From positions 124,001 to 188,000 of the forward strand of contig JASBSZ010000013.1 of assembly GCA_030148665.1 (NCBI GenBank): DNA of 64,000 nucleotides, in the 5' to 3' direction. Below the pieces are notes generated by a model that had not been told where the DNA came from, searched no databases, and saw nothing but the letters and a program-made list of their open reading frames with translations. This document shows, piece after piece, positions 9,098 to 21,243 of the stretch (its first letter is position 1; the number at the start of each line of letters is the position of its first letter). The stretch comes from Alphaproteobacteria bacterium (GTDB lineage Bacteria; Pseudomonadota; Alphaproteobacteria; Rhodobacterales; Rhodobacteraceae). The position numbers and the translations under genes were made by a program.

Positions 9098-10459
9098 TCA
9101 AGCCCGTGGCAGGGGCATTAGGCGCGCGATGGCCGGCTGTTGTGCGATATTCCACAGGCCGGGCAGGGCGGCGGCCATTTCCTCCGCGCTTGCCGCGCCG
9201 GAATGGGTGGCGAGTGCGGTGACCTTGGCGGCGATCTCGGCCCTGCTCAGCCCGTTGCCGGGGTCGCCCTTGGGGGTGGTGAGTTTCCGGCGCAGGATCC
9301 GGCCGTCTGTTGTTTCAACCGTCACCTTGCCATGCCATTCAGCGGGATAGGCAGCCTGCACATCGGCGTCGGGTGTCATCCGCACGCGCGCGGCGAGGGT
9401 GCGGATGGCGGGATCGTTCCAGTGACGCGCGAAACTTTCGACATCGGCGCGGCCATGCAGCGCCACCATGGCCAGCACCGTGCCCATCGAGAATTTGGCC
9501 TGGTGCAGGCTGGTGGGATTCGTCACCGGGCCAAGCACGTCGATTGCCGCGTCATGCACATGGGCGGTGATGGATTTCAGCTCATCCGCGCGCAGGCCGT
9601 TTTCGGCCATCAGCGCCAGCAGCGCATCGGCTGCCGGATGGGTGTGCCGACACGAGGCGTGCCATTTGAACGAGGTCTCCGCCAGAGCCCATCGGCTGCC
9701 CAGCCGGTCGTTCAGAGCGGCCACATCAGGGGCGTCGGACATCCCCGCCGCCATGCCCTGGGCGCCGGTGAAAATGTCGCTGGCGCCAGTAAAACCCCGT
9801 TGTGCGAGATCCGCCGAGATGATGCCGTTCATCGCGGCCTTGCCGGTGTGCAGCTGCTTGGAATCGGCTCCGTCGCGCAGAAATTCCCACAGCCCGGCGG
9901 CCTGCGTGCCGGCCGAGCCGAGGCAATGCAGCATCTGGCCCGCATCGAGGCCCAGCAGGCGCCCGGCCGCCGCTGCCGCGGCCAGCGTGCCGGCGGTGCC
10001 GGTCGTGTGGAATACGCGGTAGTGCGACGGACCCAGAAATTCGCCGACTCTGATGCCGACCTCATATCCGGCCGCCACGGCAGCGATGAAATCGTGCCCC
10101 GAGGCACCGCCTGCCTGCGCCAGCGCAAGGGCAGGGGGAAAGACCACCGTCGCCGGATGCAGGACCGAGGCGTTGTGCAGATCGTCCTGCTCGGCCACAT
10201 GCGTGGCGGCGGCGTTGACGAAAGCCGCAAACAGCGGGCTGCTGGTGGAACGGTCGAACAGGATTTCCGACGGTCCGTCAGCGGGGCCCATCCGCGCCGC
10301 CAGGTCGCGTATTGCGGCCACCGGCGCCGCATCCGCGCCCGCCAGGGCCGAGCCGAACCAGTCGACAAACAGATCGGTTGCGTAAGACACCACCGTTTCC
10401 GGCAGATCATCAAACCGGATTTCAGCCGCGAATTCAGCCAGTTCCCGCGCGGCACTCAT
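9098..10459 (-). CDS. MmgE/PrpD family protein
   Basis: This 453-residue protein belongs to the MmgE/PrpD fold, which includes 2-methylcitrate dehydratase, cis-aconitate decarboxylase and similar enzymes. Seen features are the family N-terminal LAEFAAEIRFDDLPETVV, the VDWFGSALAG stretch, the HVAEQDDLHNASVLHPA block in the active-site region, and KWHASCRHTHPAADA. No prpB, prpC or acnD is nearby, so a methylcitrate-cycle role is not supported. It could act on another hydroxy-tricarboxylate or on the product of a neighbouring pathway; the substrate is unknown. It lies six bases behind the small gene at 10466. Confidence 0.8.
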   Translation of the reverse strand: MSAARELAEFAAEIRFDDLPETVVSYATDLFVDWFGSALAGADAAPVAAIRDLAARMGPADGPSEILFDRSTSSPLFAAFVNAAATHVAEQDDLHNASVLHPATVVFPPALALAQAGGASGHDFIAAVAAGYEVGIRVGEFLGPSHYRVFHTTGTAGTLAAAAAAGRLLGLDAGQMLHCLGSAGTQAAGLWEFLRDGADSKQLHTGKAAMNGIISADLAQRGFTGASDIFTGAQGMAAGMSDAPDVAALNDRLGSRWALAETSFKWHASCRHTHPAADALLALMAENGLRADELKSITAHVHDAAIDVLGPVTNPTSLHQAKFSMGTVLAMVALHGRADVESFARHWNDPAIRTLAARVRMTPDADVQAAYPAEWHGKVTVETTDGRILRRKLTTPKGDPGNGLSRAEIAAKVTALATHSGAASAEEMAAALPGLWNIAQQPAIARLMPLPRA

Positions 10460-10465
10460 CTGCGG

Positions 10466-10870
10466 TCACCCCTTTTTCATCAGGCGGTCGGATTTCTTGC
10501 GGACCAGCACCATGCGCAGATCGTGCATGGCCATCAGCAGTTGATCGGTAAAGGCCTCGAGATCCTCGTCGCTGGCCTTGGTCTGGGCCCAGTGCGCCGT
10601 CAGGTTCAGGTGGTCGATGGTGCGCATGATGTCGTCAAGTTCGCGCCTTTTCAGCAGCTTGCGGCGGGTTTCGATCCAGTCGTGGATGGCGGCGGTTTCG
10701 GCGTCGGTCGGCGGGGTGTTGGCGTGCGGCTTGACCTCGCCATTGCGGACATTGGCAACAGCGATCTGGGTCATCTCCAGCCGGCGCTGGCGGTTTTCGG
10801 TATCGACGCGAAATACCGTCGCGCCGTTTTCGCGCACGCGGAAATAGAGGTTCAGATCGTTGTCCATCAT
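10466..10870 (-). CDS. Conserved small hypothetical protein
   Basis: The 134-residue soluble product is charged and mostly helical by appearance, with a basic middle (ETRRKLLKRRELDD) and C terminus (RKKSDRLMKKG). No enzyme motif, signal peptide or membrane helix is visible. Two consecutive ATGs (10870 and 10867) follow a GGAG ribosome site. It is packed between the aspartate aminotransferase (18 bases) and the MmgE/PrpD gene (6 bases), so it is probably transcribed with them. I do not recognise its function. Confidence 0.7.
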   Translation of the reverse strand: MMDNDLNLYFRVRENGATVFRVDTENRQRRLEMTQIAVANVRNGEVKPHANTPPTDAETAAIHDWIETRRKLLKRRELDDIMRTIDHLNLTAHWAQTKASDEDLEAFTDQLLMAMHDLRMVLVRKKSDRLMKKG

Positions 10871-10888
10871 GGCGCGGTCTCCGGCCGT

Positions 10889-13094
<2,206 letters not shown>

Positions 13095-13105
<11 letters not shown>

Positions 13106-13358
13106 AAGCCCTGAACACAGGCTGAAACGGCTGAAGATGCGCTCGGGGCACCGGGGCATCAAGGAAATGGACATGATTCTGGGCCCCTTTGCCGACAAGG
13201 GGCTGGCCGCGCTCTCGGGCGACGAGCTGGACCTTTACGAGGCCATGCTGGCCGAGAACGATCACGACCTTTATGCGTGGTTCGCGCGCCGCATCGCGCC
13301 GCCGCCCGAATATGATGCGCTGATCGGGCGCATCGCGAAAACGGTCGGCTTTGGCTGA
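13095..13358 (+). CDS. sdhE: FAD assembly factor SdhE
   Basis: SdhE promotes covalent flavinylation of the succinate dehydrogenase flavoprotein. The 87-residue product matches the family in length and carries the defining RGIKEMD motif (about residues 20-26), then LSGDELDLYEAMLAENDHDLYAW. The ATG at 13095 lies within the last codons of mak, so the two are coupled. No sdh genes are in the window. Confidence 0.9.
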
Positions 13359-13440
13359 AATTTCCCGCGAAGTTTAACCTGTTCTTGGGAAATCCCCGCG
13401 ATTCTGGGCCGGAAACGCAACCCGGCGAAAGGATCGTGAG

Positions 13441-14025
13441 ATGTCCCGTCAGATGACCGCAACCGCGCCACGCAACCTGCCGATGCCCGGCCGGGCAATG
13501 CCCGAATCCGGCCCTGAATCCGCGCCCCGCCCGGACGGCGATCGCGAATCCGGGCCGGAAACGGGCCGTCTGTTGCGCGAATATCTGGAAATGCTGGGGC
13601 GGGTCGAACGCCTGCATCGCCTTCTTCTGGATGTGATCAAGGACGAATTCGAACGTCTGCACCTGCTGGACATCAACGCCGTACAGGCCCTGCTGCTGTT
13701 CAACATCGGCGATCACGAAGTCACCGCGGGCGAGCTCAGGACGCGCGGCTATTACCAGGGCTCGAACGTATCCTACAACCTCAAGAAACTGGTCGAGGGT
13801 GGCTACATGCATCACCAGCGCTGCCATATCGACCGGCGTGCGGTCAGGGTGCGCCTGACGGAAAAGGGCCGCGAAATTCGCCAGACGGTTTCGGCCCTGT
13901 TCGAACGGCATGCCGGGCGACTGTACCAGACGGGCGTGATCGACCACGCCACCCTTGTGACGATGAACGATTCCCTGCGCCTGGTCGAACGGTTCTGGGG
14001 CGATCAGATTCGCTATATCTATTGA
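13441..14025 (+). CDS. MarR-like winged-helix transcription regulator
   Basis: The 194-residue protein has a Pro/Arg-rich, probably unstructured N terminus (first 40 residues), then a winged-helix domain of the MarR superfamily: DINAVQALLLFNIGDHEVTAGEL, the recognition-helix region QGSNVSYNLKKLVEGGY, and the wing RRAVRVRLTEKGREI. Similar proteins in alphaproteobacteria are related to LdtR of the rhizobia. It sits just before hemA on the same strand, which suggests but does not prove a link to haem or cell-envelope control. GAAAGGATCGTGAG precedes the ATG. Confidence 0.82.
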   Translation: MSRQMTATAPRNLPMPGRAMPESGPESAPRPDGDRESGPETGRLLREYLEMLGRVERLHRLLLDVIKDEFERLHLLDINAVQALLLFNIGDHEVTAGELRTRGYYQGSNVSYNLKKLVEGGYMHHQRCHIDRRAVRVRLTEKGREIRQTVSALFERHAGRLYQTGVIDHATLVTMNDSLRLVERFWGDQIRYIY

Positions 14026-14258
14026 CGTTGCCGGCGGGTCGGTCCGGCCGTGCACGCCCGCCCGGACCAGGCCCGGACCAGGGATGGCAAAAATAAATTC
14101 CACAATTTGAATGTGTTCGGCGATTTTCTTTTCGCTGCGGCGATTTGTGGGGTGTTTCAGGGTCCGCTTTCTGCTAATTCTTGCGGAAACGACCTTCCAT
14201 GGGTCAGACATCGGCCGCCATGCGGCCATCGGACATGGGCCAGACAGGGGACAACCCA

Positions 14259-15482
14259 ATGGATTACACCGCACGACTCGATCAGGCTATACAGGGGCTG
14301 CACGACGAAGGACGCTATCGGACCTTCATCGACATCGAACGCAAGAGGGGGGATTTCCCCCGTGCTACCTGGCACGCCCCCGACGGCAGCAGCCGCGAGA
14401 TCACCGTCTGGTGCGGAAACGACTATCTGGGCATGGGCCAGCATCCCGAGGTCCTGGCCGCAATGCATGAGGCGATCGATGCCACGGGCGCCGGTTCCGG
14501 CGGGACGCGCAACATTTCGGGCACCACGGTCTATCACAAGGCGCTCGAGGCCGAGATCGCCGACCTGCATGGAAAAGAGGCGGCGCTGCTGTTCACCTCG
14601 GCCTATATCGCCAATGACGCGACCCTTTCGACCCTGCCCAGGCTGTTTCCGGGCCTCGTCATCCTTTCGGACGAGCTGAACCATGCCTCGATGATCCAGG
14701 GCATCCTGCGCAGCGGCTGCGAAAAGCGGATCTTCCGTCACAACGACACGGCCCATCTGCGCGCCCTGCTGGAAGAGATCGAACCCGGCCGCCCCATCGT
14801 CATCGCCTTTGAATCGATCTATTCCATGGATGGCGATTTCGGCCCGATCGAGGAAATCTGCGACCTTGCCGACGAATTCAACGCGCTGACCTATATCGAC
14901 GAGGTGCACGCCGTGGGCATGTACGGCCCGCGCGGCGGCGGGGTGTCCGAACGCGACAACCTGGCCCACCGCATCGACATGATCAACGGCACCCTGGCCA
15001 AGGCATTCGGCGTGATGGGGGGCTATGTCGCGGCCAGCGCCAGGATGATCGACGCGATCCGCTCGTTCGCACCGGGGTTCATCTTTACCACCTCGCTGCC
15101 ACCGGCAATCGCGGCCGCCGCAACCGCATCGATACGCTACCTCAAGCGCGACGATACCCTGCGTCAGCAGCAGCAGACGAACGCGCGCATCCTCAAGATG
15201 CGGCTCAAGGGGCTGGGCCTGCCGATCACCGATCACGGCAGCCATATCGTGCCGGTGCATGTGGGCAATCCGGTCAAGTGCAAGATGCTGTCCGACCTGC
15301 TGCTGGAAGAACACGGCATCTATGTCCAGCCGATCAATTTCCCGACCGTGCCGCGTGGCACCGAAAGGCTGCGTTTCACGCCCTCGCCGGTGCATACGCC
15401 CGAGCTGATGAACAAGCTGGTCGAGGCCATGGACGCGCTCTGGATCCAGTGTGAGCTGAATCGTGCCGAGTTGAGCGCCTGA
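14259..15482 (+). CDS. hemA: 5-aminolevulinate synthase
   Basis: PLP enzyme condensing glycine and succinyl-CoA to 5-aminolevulinate, the first step of tetrapyrrole synthesis in alphaproteobacteria. The 407-residue product has exactly the Rhodobacter HemA length and matches throughout: [46 protein letters not shown] and the PLP lysine in [10 protein letters not shown] (about residue 248). The ATG at 14259 follows CAGGGG with an eight-base gap; in-frame ATGs upstream lack family similarity. The 233-base spacer before it is A/T-rich in its middle and probably holds the promoter; no convincing FNR site was found there. Confidence 0.96.
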   Translation: MDYTARLDQAIQGLHDEGRYRTFIDIERKRGDFPRATWHAPDGSSREITVWCGNDYLGMGQHPEVLAAMHEAIDATGAGSGGTRNISGTTVYHKALEAEIADLHGKEAALLFTSAYIANDATLSTLPRLFPGLVILSDELNHASMIQGILRSGCEKRIFRHNDTAHLRALLEEIEPGRPIVIAFESIYSMDGDFGPIEEICDLADEFNALTYIDEVHAVGMYGPRGGGVSERDNLAHRIDMINGTLAKAFGVMGGYVAASARMIDAIRSFAPGFIFTTSLPPAIAAAATASIRYLKRDDTLRQQQQTNARILKMRLKGLGLPITDHGSHIVPVHVGNPVKCKMLSDLLLEEHGIYVQPINFPTVPRGTERLRFTPSPVHTPELMNKLVEAMDALWIQCELNRAELSA

Positions 15483-15620
15483 GCCCTTTCGACCCTGTGC
15501 AAAAACGCTTGCCATGTGTTATTGTCGCCACGGCTGCGGGGCCCTCCAACCGAATCGGAGGCGCGGCCACCGGGGGAGGCTGAATGCGTGTGCAAACGCG
15601 CAGGGCATGGAATTGGGCGG

Positions 15621-16889
15621 ATGAGCGACAGTGCCGAGATTCTCGAAGTGAAGGGTTTTGATGCGTACCCCATGCGACTGGGGGACATCATGCGTGGCGA
15701 ACGCGCGACCATGGGCAAATCGCTGCTGGACGTGCAGCGCGATCTGAGGATACGTGCCGCCTATATCGCGGCGATCGAGAATTGCGACGCCTCTGCCTTT
15801 ACCACACCGGGCTTTATCGCCGGCTATGTGCGTTCGTATGCGCGCTATCTGGGTCTGGACCCGGAAGAAACCTTTCAACAGTTCTGCGTCGAATCCGGTT
15901 TCGACGGTGTTCATGCCGGCGCCCGCAGAATGGCCGTCAGCACGAGCCAGCAGGGCAAGCGCGCCGACAACCAGGGCAAGGGCGCGGTCATCACCCCGAT
16001 CCGGCGTGAATCGGAACCCTTCCTCGGCCCCGGCGCCGGATTTGCCGCAACTGCCGGCGGCGACGGGCTGTTTTCCGACCTGCCGCTGCCTGCGCTGGGA
16101 TCCATCCTGGTTCTCGTGGCGCTGATCCTGGGGCTTGGCTATGGCGCATGGTCGATGCTGCAGGATATCCAGCGCGTCCAGATCGCCCCGGTTCAGGATC
16201 AACCCTTCATCGTGACGGGCGATGCCAGCGGGGGGGCAAACGGGCTTCCCGTCGGCACGGGTGGCGACACGCGGCAGGCGGCCGTCCAGGCCTTGATCCC
16301 GGCCGGTGGCGCCGATCCGGCCGCGGCCCGGTCGGTGACGGGACAGGGAAACATGACGGCGGGCGTCTCGCAGGTCTATCGCGCGCGCGAACTGCAAGTG
16401 CCCGTGATGACGCCCCGCGACGGCCCGATCTCGGCGCTGGATCCGGCGCGCATCGGCGCGCTGGTGGCAAACAATGGCGGCAGGCAGGCCAGCGAGGCCG
16501 CGCAGAACCTTGAGGAAACCACACCCAAGGTCACCGAGCCTGCCCCGCCGCGGGTGGCGGTGGTGGCGCGGCGTCCGGCATGGGTGCGCATATCGCGCAA
16601 GGATGGCACCGTGCTGTTCGAGCGCATCCTCAATGGCGGCGAAAGTTTCCTCTTGCCGGCCGATGATTCCTCGCTGCGGTTGCGGGCGGGAAATTCGGGT
16701 GACGTCTACCTCAGTGTCGATGGGCGGCCATATGGCCCGGTCGGCAAGGGAGGATCGGTTGCCAAGAACGTGGTGCTGACACCCGATGCCATCGCGCAAA
16801 AATTTTCGAGGGTCTCGGATCGCAAGGCGCTGGCCGCACTGGACAGCCCGCGGGTAATCACCATGAACGACCGGCCCGCGAAACGCTGA
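15621..16889 (+). CDS. RodZ-like helix-turn-helix membrane protein (DUF4115)
   Basis: This is a 422-residue bitopic membrane protein. Residues about 18-85 form an HTH_25 domain (LGDIMRGERATMGKSL...DLRIRAAYIAAIE) as in RodZ. A membrane helix (ALGSILVLVALILGLGYGAW) lies at about 155-175. A long Ala/Gly/Pro-rich periplasmic linker follows, and a C-terminal DUF4115 beta domain (WVRISRKDGTVLFERIL...) at about 315-400. RodZ links MreB to the envelope, but no mre gene is here; the name rests on domain order only. It is followed 73 bases later by ispG, an arrangement I recall as common in related genomes. Confidence 0.8.
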   Translation: MSDSAEILEVKGFDAYPMRLGDIMRGERATMGKSLLDVQRDLRIRAAYIAAIENCDASAFTTPGFIAGYVRSYARYLGLDPEETFQQFCVESGFDGVHAGARRMAVSTSQQGKRADNQGKGAVITPIRRESEPFLGPGAGFAATAGGDGLFSDLPLPALGSILVLVALILGLGYGAWSMLQDIQRVQIAPVQDQPFIVTGDASGGANGLPVGTGGDTRQAAVQALIPAGGADPAAARSVTGQGNMTAGVSQVYRARELQVPVMTPRDGPISALDPARIGALVANNGGRQASEAAQNLEETTPKVTEPAPPRVAVVARRPAWVRISRKDGTVLFERILNGGESFLLPADDSSLRLRAGNSGDVYLSVDGRPYGPVGKGGSVAKNVVLTPDAIAQKFSRVSDRKALAALDSPRVITMNDRPAKR

Positions 16890-16962
16890 GTCCGGCGCAT
16901 TGCCTTGAACGCCGCGCTGCGCTAGAGCGGAGCTGACCGACCCCTGAACGGAATATCCTGCC

Positions 16963-18093
16963 ATGACGAACCATCCGCTGCGCCCGTGGCGCCAGATCGA
17001 ACGCCGCAAATCCCGCGAGATCAGGCTCGGCGATGTCAGGGTCGGGGGGGATGCACCCATCTCGGTGCAGAGCATGACCAACACCGACACATCCGATGTC
17101 GCGGCAACCCTGGCGCAGATAAATGCCTGTGCCGAGGCCGGCGCCGACCTGATGCGCGTTTCCTGCCCCGACGAGGCCGCCACAAGGGCGCTGAAGGAAA
17201 TCTGCCGCGAAAGCCCGGTTCCGATCATTGCCGATATCCACTTCCACTATAGGCGCGCAATCGAGGCAGCCGAGGCGGGTGCCGCCTGTCTGCGCATCAA
17301 TCCGGGAAACATCGGCAGCGCCACCCGCGTGCGCGAGGTCATCAAGGCCGCACGCGACCATGGTTGTGCAATCCGCATCGGGGTCAATGCCGGCAGTCTG
17401 GAAAGGCATCTGCTGGACAAGTATGGCGAGCCCTGCCCCGAGGCGATGATCGAATCCGGGCTGGAGCATATCCGCATCCTGCAGGACAACGATTTCCTCG
17501 ACTTCAAGATCAGCGTCAAGGCATCCGACGTATTCCTGTCGGCCGCCGCCTATCAGGGGTTGGCCGAGGCAACGGACGCGCCGATCCATCTGGGCATCAC
17601 CGAGGCCGGCGGGCCCGTTTCGGGCAGCATCAAGTCGGCAATCGGGATCGGCAACCTGCTGTGGGCGGGAATCGGCGATACCCTGCGCGTCAGCCTTTCG
17701 GCCGACCCGGTGGAAGAGGTCCGCGCGGGATTCGAGATCCTCAAGGCACTGGGTCTGCGCCATCGGGGCGTTTCGATCATCTCGTGCCCGACCTGCGCGC
17801 GTCAGGGTTTCGACGTCATTGCCACGGTGGCAAGGCTGGAAGAACGTCTTGCCCATATCCACACCCCGATCAGCCTGTCGATCATCGGCTGCGTCGTCAA
17901 CGGGCCGGGCGAGGCGCTGATGACCGATCTCGGCTTTACCGGCGGGGGCGCGGGCACGGGGATGGTCTATGTCGCCGGCCGGCAGGACCACAGGATCGAC
18001 AATGACCGGCTGATCGATCATATCGTGGAACTGGTCGAAAGACGCGCGGCCGAGATCGAATCTGCAAAGGCGCACAAGGATGGGCCTGAATGA
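16963..18093 (+). CDS. ispG: 4-hydroxy-3-methylbut-2-en-1-yl diphosphate synthase
   Basis: IspG is the [4Fe-4S] enzyme of the penultimate MEP-pathway step. The 376-residue protein begins with the family stretch [42 protein letters not shown], and has the cluster cysteines in [11 protein letters not shown] and [11 protein letters not shown] with a conserved Glu after. It depends on Fe-S assembly, which is encoded elsewhere in the window. The stop overlaps the ATG of the DUF1499 gene (ATGA). Confidence 0.96.
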   Translation: MTNHPLRPWRQIERRKSREIRLGDVRVGGDAPISVQSMTNTDTSDVAATLAQINACAEAGADLMRVSCPDEAATRALKEICRESPVPIIADIHFHYRRAIEAAEAGAACLRINPGNIGSATRVREVIKAARDHGCAIRIGVNAGSLERHLLDKYGEPCPEAMIESGLEHIRILQDNDFLDFKISVKASDVFLSAAAYQGLAEATDAPIHLGITEAGGPVSGSIKSAIGIGNLLWAGIGDTLRVSLSADPVEEVRAGFEILKALGLRHRGVSIISCPTCARQGFDVIATVARLEERLAHIHTPISLSIIGCVVNGPGEALMTDLGFTGGGAGTGMVYVAGRQDHRIDNDRLIDHIVELVERRAAEIESAKAHKDGPE

Positions 18094-18590
18094 GGGTGAC
18101 ACTGGTCATTGGCGCGCTGGCGCTGGGTATCGCGGGGATGGTGGCCTATGTGCGCATGGCGCCGTCGGATCCGGCGCGCTGGCATGTCGACCCGACCCTT
18201 GCCCGCAAGCCGACCACCCCCAATTCATGGCTGTTGCGCCCCGAAGGCGGAGACGGGCAGGCGCCGGTCTATGACATGTCCGCGCAACGGCTGGCCCGTC
18301 TGTTCGACAGCTTTGTCACCGGCCAGCCCCGCATCCGCCGTCTCGCCGGCAGTGCACAGGAGGGGATGATCACCTATGTCGCCCGCTCGCGCATCATCGG
18401 CTACCCCGATTATGTCACCGTGCGCATCCTTGCGCGCAAGGATGGCCGCGCCGGGCTGGCGATCTGGTCGCGTGCACGTTTCGGTTATGGCGATGGCGGC
18501 GTGAACCGGCGCCGGGTCGAGGGGTGGCTGAAGCGGTTTCAGCTGTTTCTGGACGGTGGCGCGCCGTCGTCGCCCCCGGAAGGCGGGTGA
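18090..18590 (+). CDS. DUF1499 family membrane-anchored protein
   Basis: The 166-residue protein has one N-terminal hydrophobic helix ([19 protein letters not shown]) followed by an extracytoplasmic DUF1499-like domain with [17 protein letters not shown] and [20 protein letters not shown]. The function of the family is unknown. It is translationally coupled to ispG by an ATGA overlap. Its last 52 bases overlap, on the opposite strand, the end of the DUF502 gene. Confidence 0.8.
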   Translation: MRVTLVIGALALGIAGMVAYVRMAPSDPARWHVDPTLARKPTTPNSWLLRPEGGDGQAPVYDMSAQRLARLFDSFVTGQPRIRRLAGSAQEGMITYVARSRIIGYPDYVTVRILARKDGRAGLAIWSRARFGYGDGGVNRRRVEGWLKRFQLFLDGGAPSSPPEGG

Positions 18591-19294
18591 TCGGCCGGCA
18601 ACATGTCCACCACAGGGGTCTCGGCACGCGATGGCGGGCTGACAAGGCCGGCCGAGATCACCAGCTTGGCGGCCGTTTCCACGTCCATGTCCAGCAGGAT
18701 GACGTCTTCCTTGCGCACGAACAGCAGAAAACCCGAGGTGGGGTTCGGAGTGGTGGGCAGAAAGACGCTCAGATAATCGTGGTCGCCGGGCAGCGCGTCC
18801 AGCACCCGCCCCCTGGTCGGGGTGGCGACAAAGGCGACCGCCCACAACCCCCTGCGCGGATATTCCACCAGGCAGGCCTGCTCGAACGAACTGGACGACT
18901 GGCTGAGCGCGGTTTCCACGATCTGCTTGAGGCCGTTATAGATCGAGCGCACGACCGGCATGCGATCGACCAGACGCTCGGCCCGGTTCAGAACGGCGCG
19001 CCCGATGAACCCCTTGGCCATGGCCCCGACGATCACCGTGAACAGCAGAAAGATGACCAGGCCATAACCCTTGATGTTGATGCCGAGATAGGGCTCGGGC
19101 TGATAGCGTTCGGGCACCAGCGGCAGGACCCAGCTGTCGATCAGCCCGACAAACCACCAGATCAGATAGCCGGTCAGAAACACCGGGGCGACAACGATCA
19201 GGCCGGTCAGGAAATTTGCCCTCATGCTGGCAAACAGGCCGGGGCGATGCCCCTCACGCCGGGCCTTCTTTTCCTTCTTGGCGTGTTTGCTCAT
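18539..19294 (-). CDS. DUF502 family inner-membrane protein
   Basis: The 251-residue product has a Lys/Arg-rich N terminus, two strong membrane helices (FLTGLIVVAPVFLTGYLIWW and YGLVIFLLFTVIVGAMAKGF), then a soluble domain with RMPVVRSIYNGLKQIVET, EYPRRGLWAVAFV and FLPTTPNPTSGFLLFV, all DUF502 hallmarks. Function is not established. I chose the ATG at 19294 (MSKHAKKEKK) because the family starts there. The gene is convergent with the DUF1499 gene and the two coding ends overlap by 52 bases. Confidence 0.88.
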   Translation of the reverse strand: MSKHAKKEKKARREGHRPGLFASMRANFLTGLIVVAPVFLTGYLIWWFVGLIDSWVLPLVPERYQPEPYLGINIKGYGLVIFLLFTVIVGAMAKGFIGRAVLNRAERLVDRMPVVRSIYNGLKQIVETALSQSSSSFEQACLVEYPRRGLWAVAFVATPTRGRVLDALPGDHDYLSVFLPTTPNPTSGFLLFVRKEDVILLDMDVETAAKLVISAGLVSPPSRAETPVVDMLPADHPPSGGDDGAPPSRNS

Positions 19295-19405
19295 CTTCCT
19301 CCCCCGCGATCCTGATCTTCCTTTAGGCGCCTGCCCACGACAAGACAATGCCTGTTCGGACGGCTTCGATCAATCGGGCATTCCGCCCCCGTATCCGTGT
19401 CGGCA

Positions 19406-20344
19406 TCAGCCGGCCGGCTCGACAGGTGCGATATCGGCCAGGGCACGGGCAATTTCCGCCGCCAGCCGCGCGTTGTTGCGAACCAGGGCGATATTGGTTG
19501 TCAGCGAGCGCCCCCCGGTCAGCCCCAGGATATGCGACAGCAGAAAGGGTGTAACCTGTTTCTGCCCGATATTGCGTGCCTCTGCCTCGGCAAGGGCCTG
19601 ATCAATGATGGGCGCGATTTCTTCGGCCGGTATTTCCGCGCCCTTCGGCACCGGGTTGCCCACCAGCTGCCCGCCCGGCAGGCCGAGGGCCGCCCGCATC
19701 CGGTGGGCCTGCGCGATCTCGGCGGGCGAATCCATGCGCAGCGGCGCAGGCAGCCCGGATTCGCGCGACCAGAAGGCGGGCAATTCATCCTGCCCATAGG
19801 CGATGACAGGCACGCCGAGGGTTTCGAGAACCTCCATCGTCTTGGGAATATCCAGAATCGCCTTGGGTCCGGCCGAGACCACCGTGACCGGCGTCTGGGC
19901 CAGTTCCTGCAGGTCGGCCGAAATGTCGAAACTGGTTTCGGCGCCCCGATGCACACCGCCAATGCCGCCCGTTGCGAAAACCGGAATGCGGGCGATATTG
20001 GCGCAGATCATGGTTGCGGCAACGGTTGTCGCGCCAACTCCGCCACGGGCGATGCAGGCGGCAAGGTCGGCCCGGCTGAGCTTGGCCGCGTCCTTGCCCT
20101 GCGCCAGTTTTTCAAGCTGATCCGGGTCGAGGCCGATGTGAATCACACCGTCCAGCACGGCGATGGTGGCTGGCACCGCGCCGGATGCACGCACCTCGTC
20201 CTCGACCAGGCGGGCGGTTTCCAGATTGTCGGGCCAGGGCATGCCATGGGTGATGATGGTGCTTTCCAGCGCAACCAGCGGCGCGCCGGTCTGGCGAGCT
20301 TCGGATACTTCCCGCGAAAAGCTCAGGGGCAGGGGGGTGTTCAT
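19406..20344 (-). CDS. psuG: Pseudouridine-5'-phosphate glycosidase
   Basis: PsuG cleaves the C-C bond of pseudouridine 5'-phosphate to uracil and ribose 5-phosphate. The 312-residue product has the family blocks ALESTIITHGMPWP, GGVGATTVAAT, ATGGIGGVHRG, the catalytic-lysine region SAGPKAILDIPKT, and GNPVPKGAEIP. It overlaps the kinase psuK by four bases (ATGA), giving the complete two-step route for pseudouridine from RNA turnover. No pseudouridine transporter is seen next to it. Confidence 0.94.
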   Translation of the reverse strand: MNTPLPLSFSREVSEARQTGAPLVALESTIITHGMPWPDNLETARLVEDEVRASGAVPATIAVLDGVIHIGLDPDQLEKLAQGKDAAKLSRADLAACIARGGVGATTVAATMICANIARIPVFATGGIGGVHRGAETSFDISADLQELAQTPVTVVSAGPKAILDIPKTMEVLETLGVPVIAYGQDELPAFWSRESGLPAPLRMDSPAEIAQAHRMRAALGLPGGQLVGNPVPKGAEIPAEEIAPIIDQALAEAEARNIGQKQVTPFLLSHILGLTGGRSLTTNIALVRNNARLAAEIARALADIAPVEPAG

Positions 20345-21243
20345 CGGGAATCCTTGTCGAAAAGAGGGGTCGAGATATGTTCGGCCGCCGCAGCCAGCGC
20401 CGTGTTCAGGGCGGCCGCGCCAGCCTCGCCGCGCAGTTCGGCCGCCATATGTGCGGCCATGAAGGTATCGCCCGCGCCGGTGATCTTGTGAACCGTGACG
20501 CGCGGCGGCCGGGTGCAGATCACGCCCTGCCGGTCGGCCAGTGCCGCGGTCCGGGCCCCGTTTGTCACCAGCACCCGCCCGACGCCCCTATCCAGCACGG
20601 CGCGCGCCGCATCAGGCGCGTGGCGGTGTGGCGTGCCGGTCAGGATGCTGGCCTCTTCAAGGTTCAGATACAGCGTGGCGCGCGCGTGCCCCAGAAAGAC
20701 GGCAAGGCGGTCGGCCTTGCCGGGCGAGGCAGGGGCCAGGCGCAGATCGGCCTGGGCAAAACCCGGGCTTTCGGCGATTTCGCGCAGCAGCCCGGTTGTC
20801 AGATTGCCGTCAAGCGCCACCATGCCGCGCCACGGTGTATCAGGCGATGCCAGGCGCCCGTCGGTCAGGGGCGCCAGAATGGCCGCACCGGCGGATTCGA
20901 GCGAATGGGCGTCGGCGATCGCGGCAATCAGGCCGTTTTCGCCCTCGATGGCCATGTAGCGGTCGGTCGGCAGGCCGCTGCGAAAGACGTGATCGACATG
21001 CAGCCCCATCCCGCGGGCAAGCGCCAGCAGTTCATCCCCCTCGGGATCGTTTCCCAGCGCCGTCAGCAGGCCCGTACGCACGCCCTGGCGCGACAGGGCA
21101 AGCGCGATGTTCATGGCCACGCCGCCGGGCCTGCGCGTGATGCGCCCCGCGACGTCATTGCCGCGTTCCATGGCCTGCGGCGCACGACCGATCACGTCCC
21201 ACAGGACGGCGCCGATACAGATGATTTCCGGTTTGGACTGCAT
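20341..21243 (-). CDS. psuK: PfkB-family kinase, probably pseudouridine kinase
   Basis: The 300-residue ribokinase-like enzyme has [14 protein letters not shown] at the start, a [12 protein letters not shown] substrate loop, and the PfkB catalytic signature [14 protein letters not shown] with Asp as the base. Coupling to psuG strongly suggests it phosphorylates pseudouridine, though other nucleosides or sugars cannot be ruled out from sequence. The ATG at 21243 was chosen since residues upstream in frame are low-complexity and antisense to the rpsB leader region. Confidence 0.85.
   Translation of the reverse strand: MQSKPEIICIGAVLWDVIGRAPQAMERGNDVAGRITRRPGGVAMNIALALSRQGVRTGLLTALGNDPEGDELLALARGMGLHVDHVFRSGLPTDRYMAIEGENGLIAAIADAHSLESAGAAILAPLTDGRLASPDTPWRGMVALDGNLTTGLLREIAESPGFAQADLRLAPASPGKADRLAVFLGHARATLYLNLEEASILTGTPHRHAPDAARAVLDRGVGRVLVTNGARTAALADRQGVICTRPPRVTVHKITGAGDTFMAAHMAAELRGEAGAAALNTALAAAAEHISTPLFDKDSR

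Noticed and set aside
9098-10459. Assignment as prpD of the methylcitrate cycle
   Set aside because: Family membership is clear, but no prpB, prpC or acnD is near and the family covers several reactions.
14026-14258. FNR/anaerobox upstream of hemA
   Set aside because: I looked for TTGAT-N4-ATCAA and found no acceptable match on either strand.
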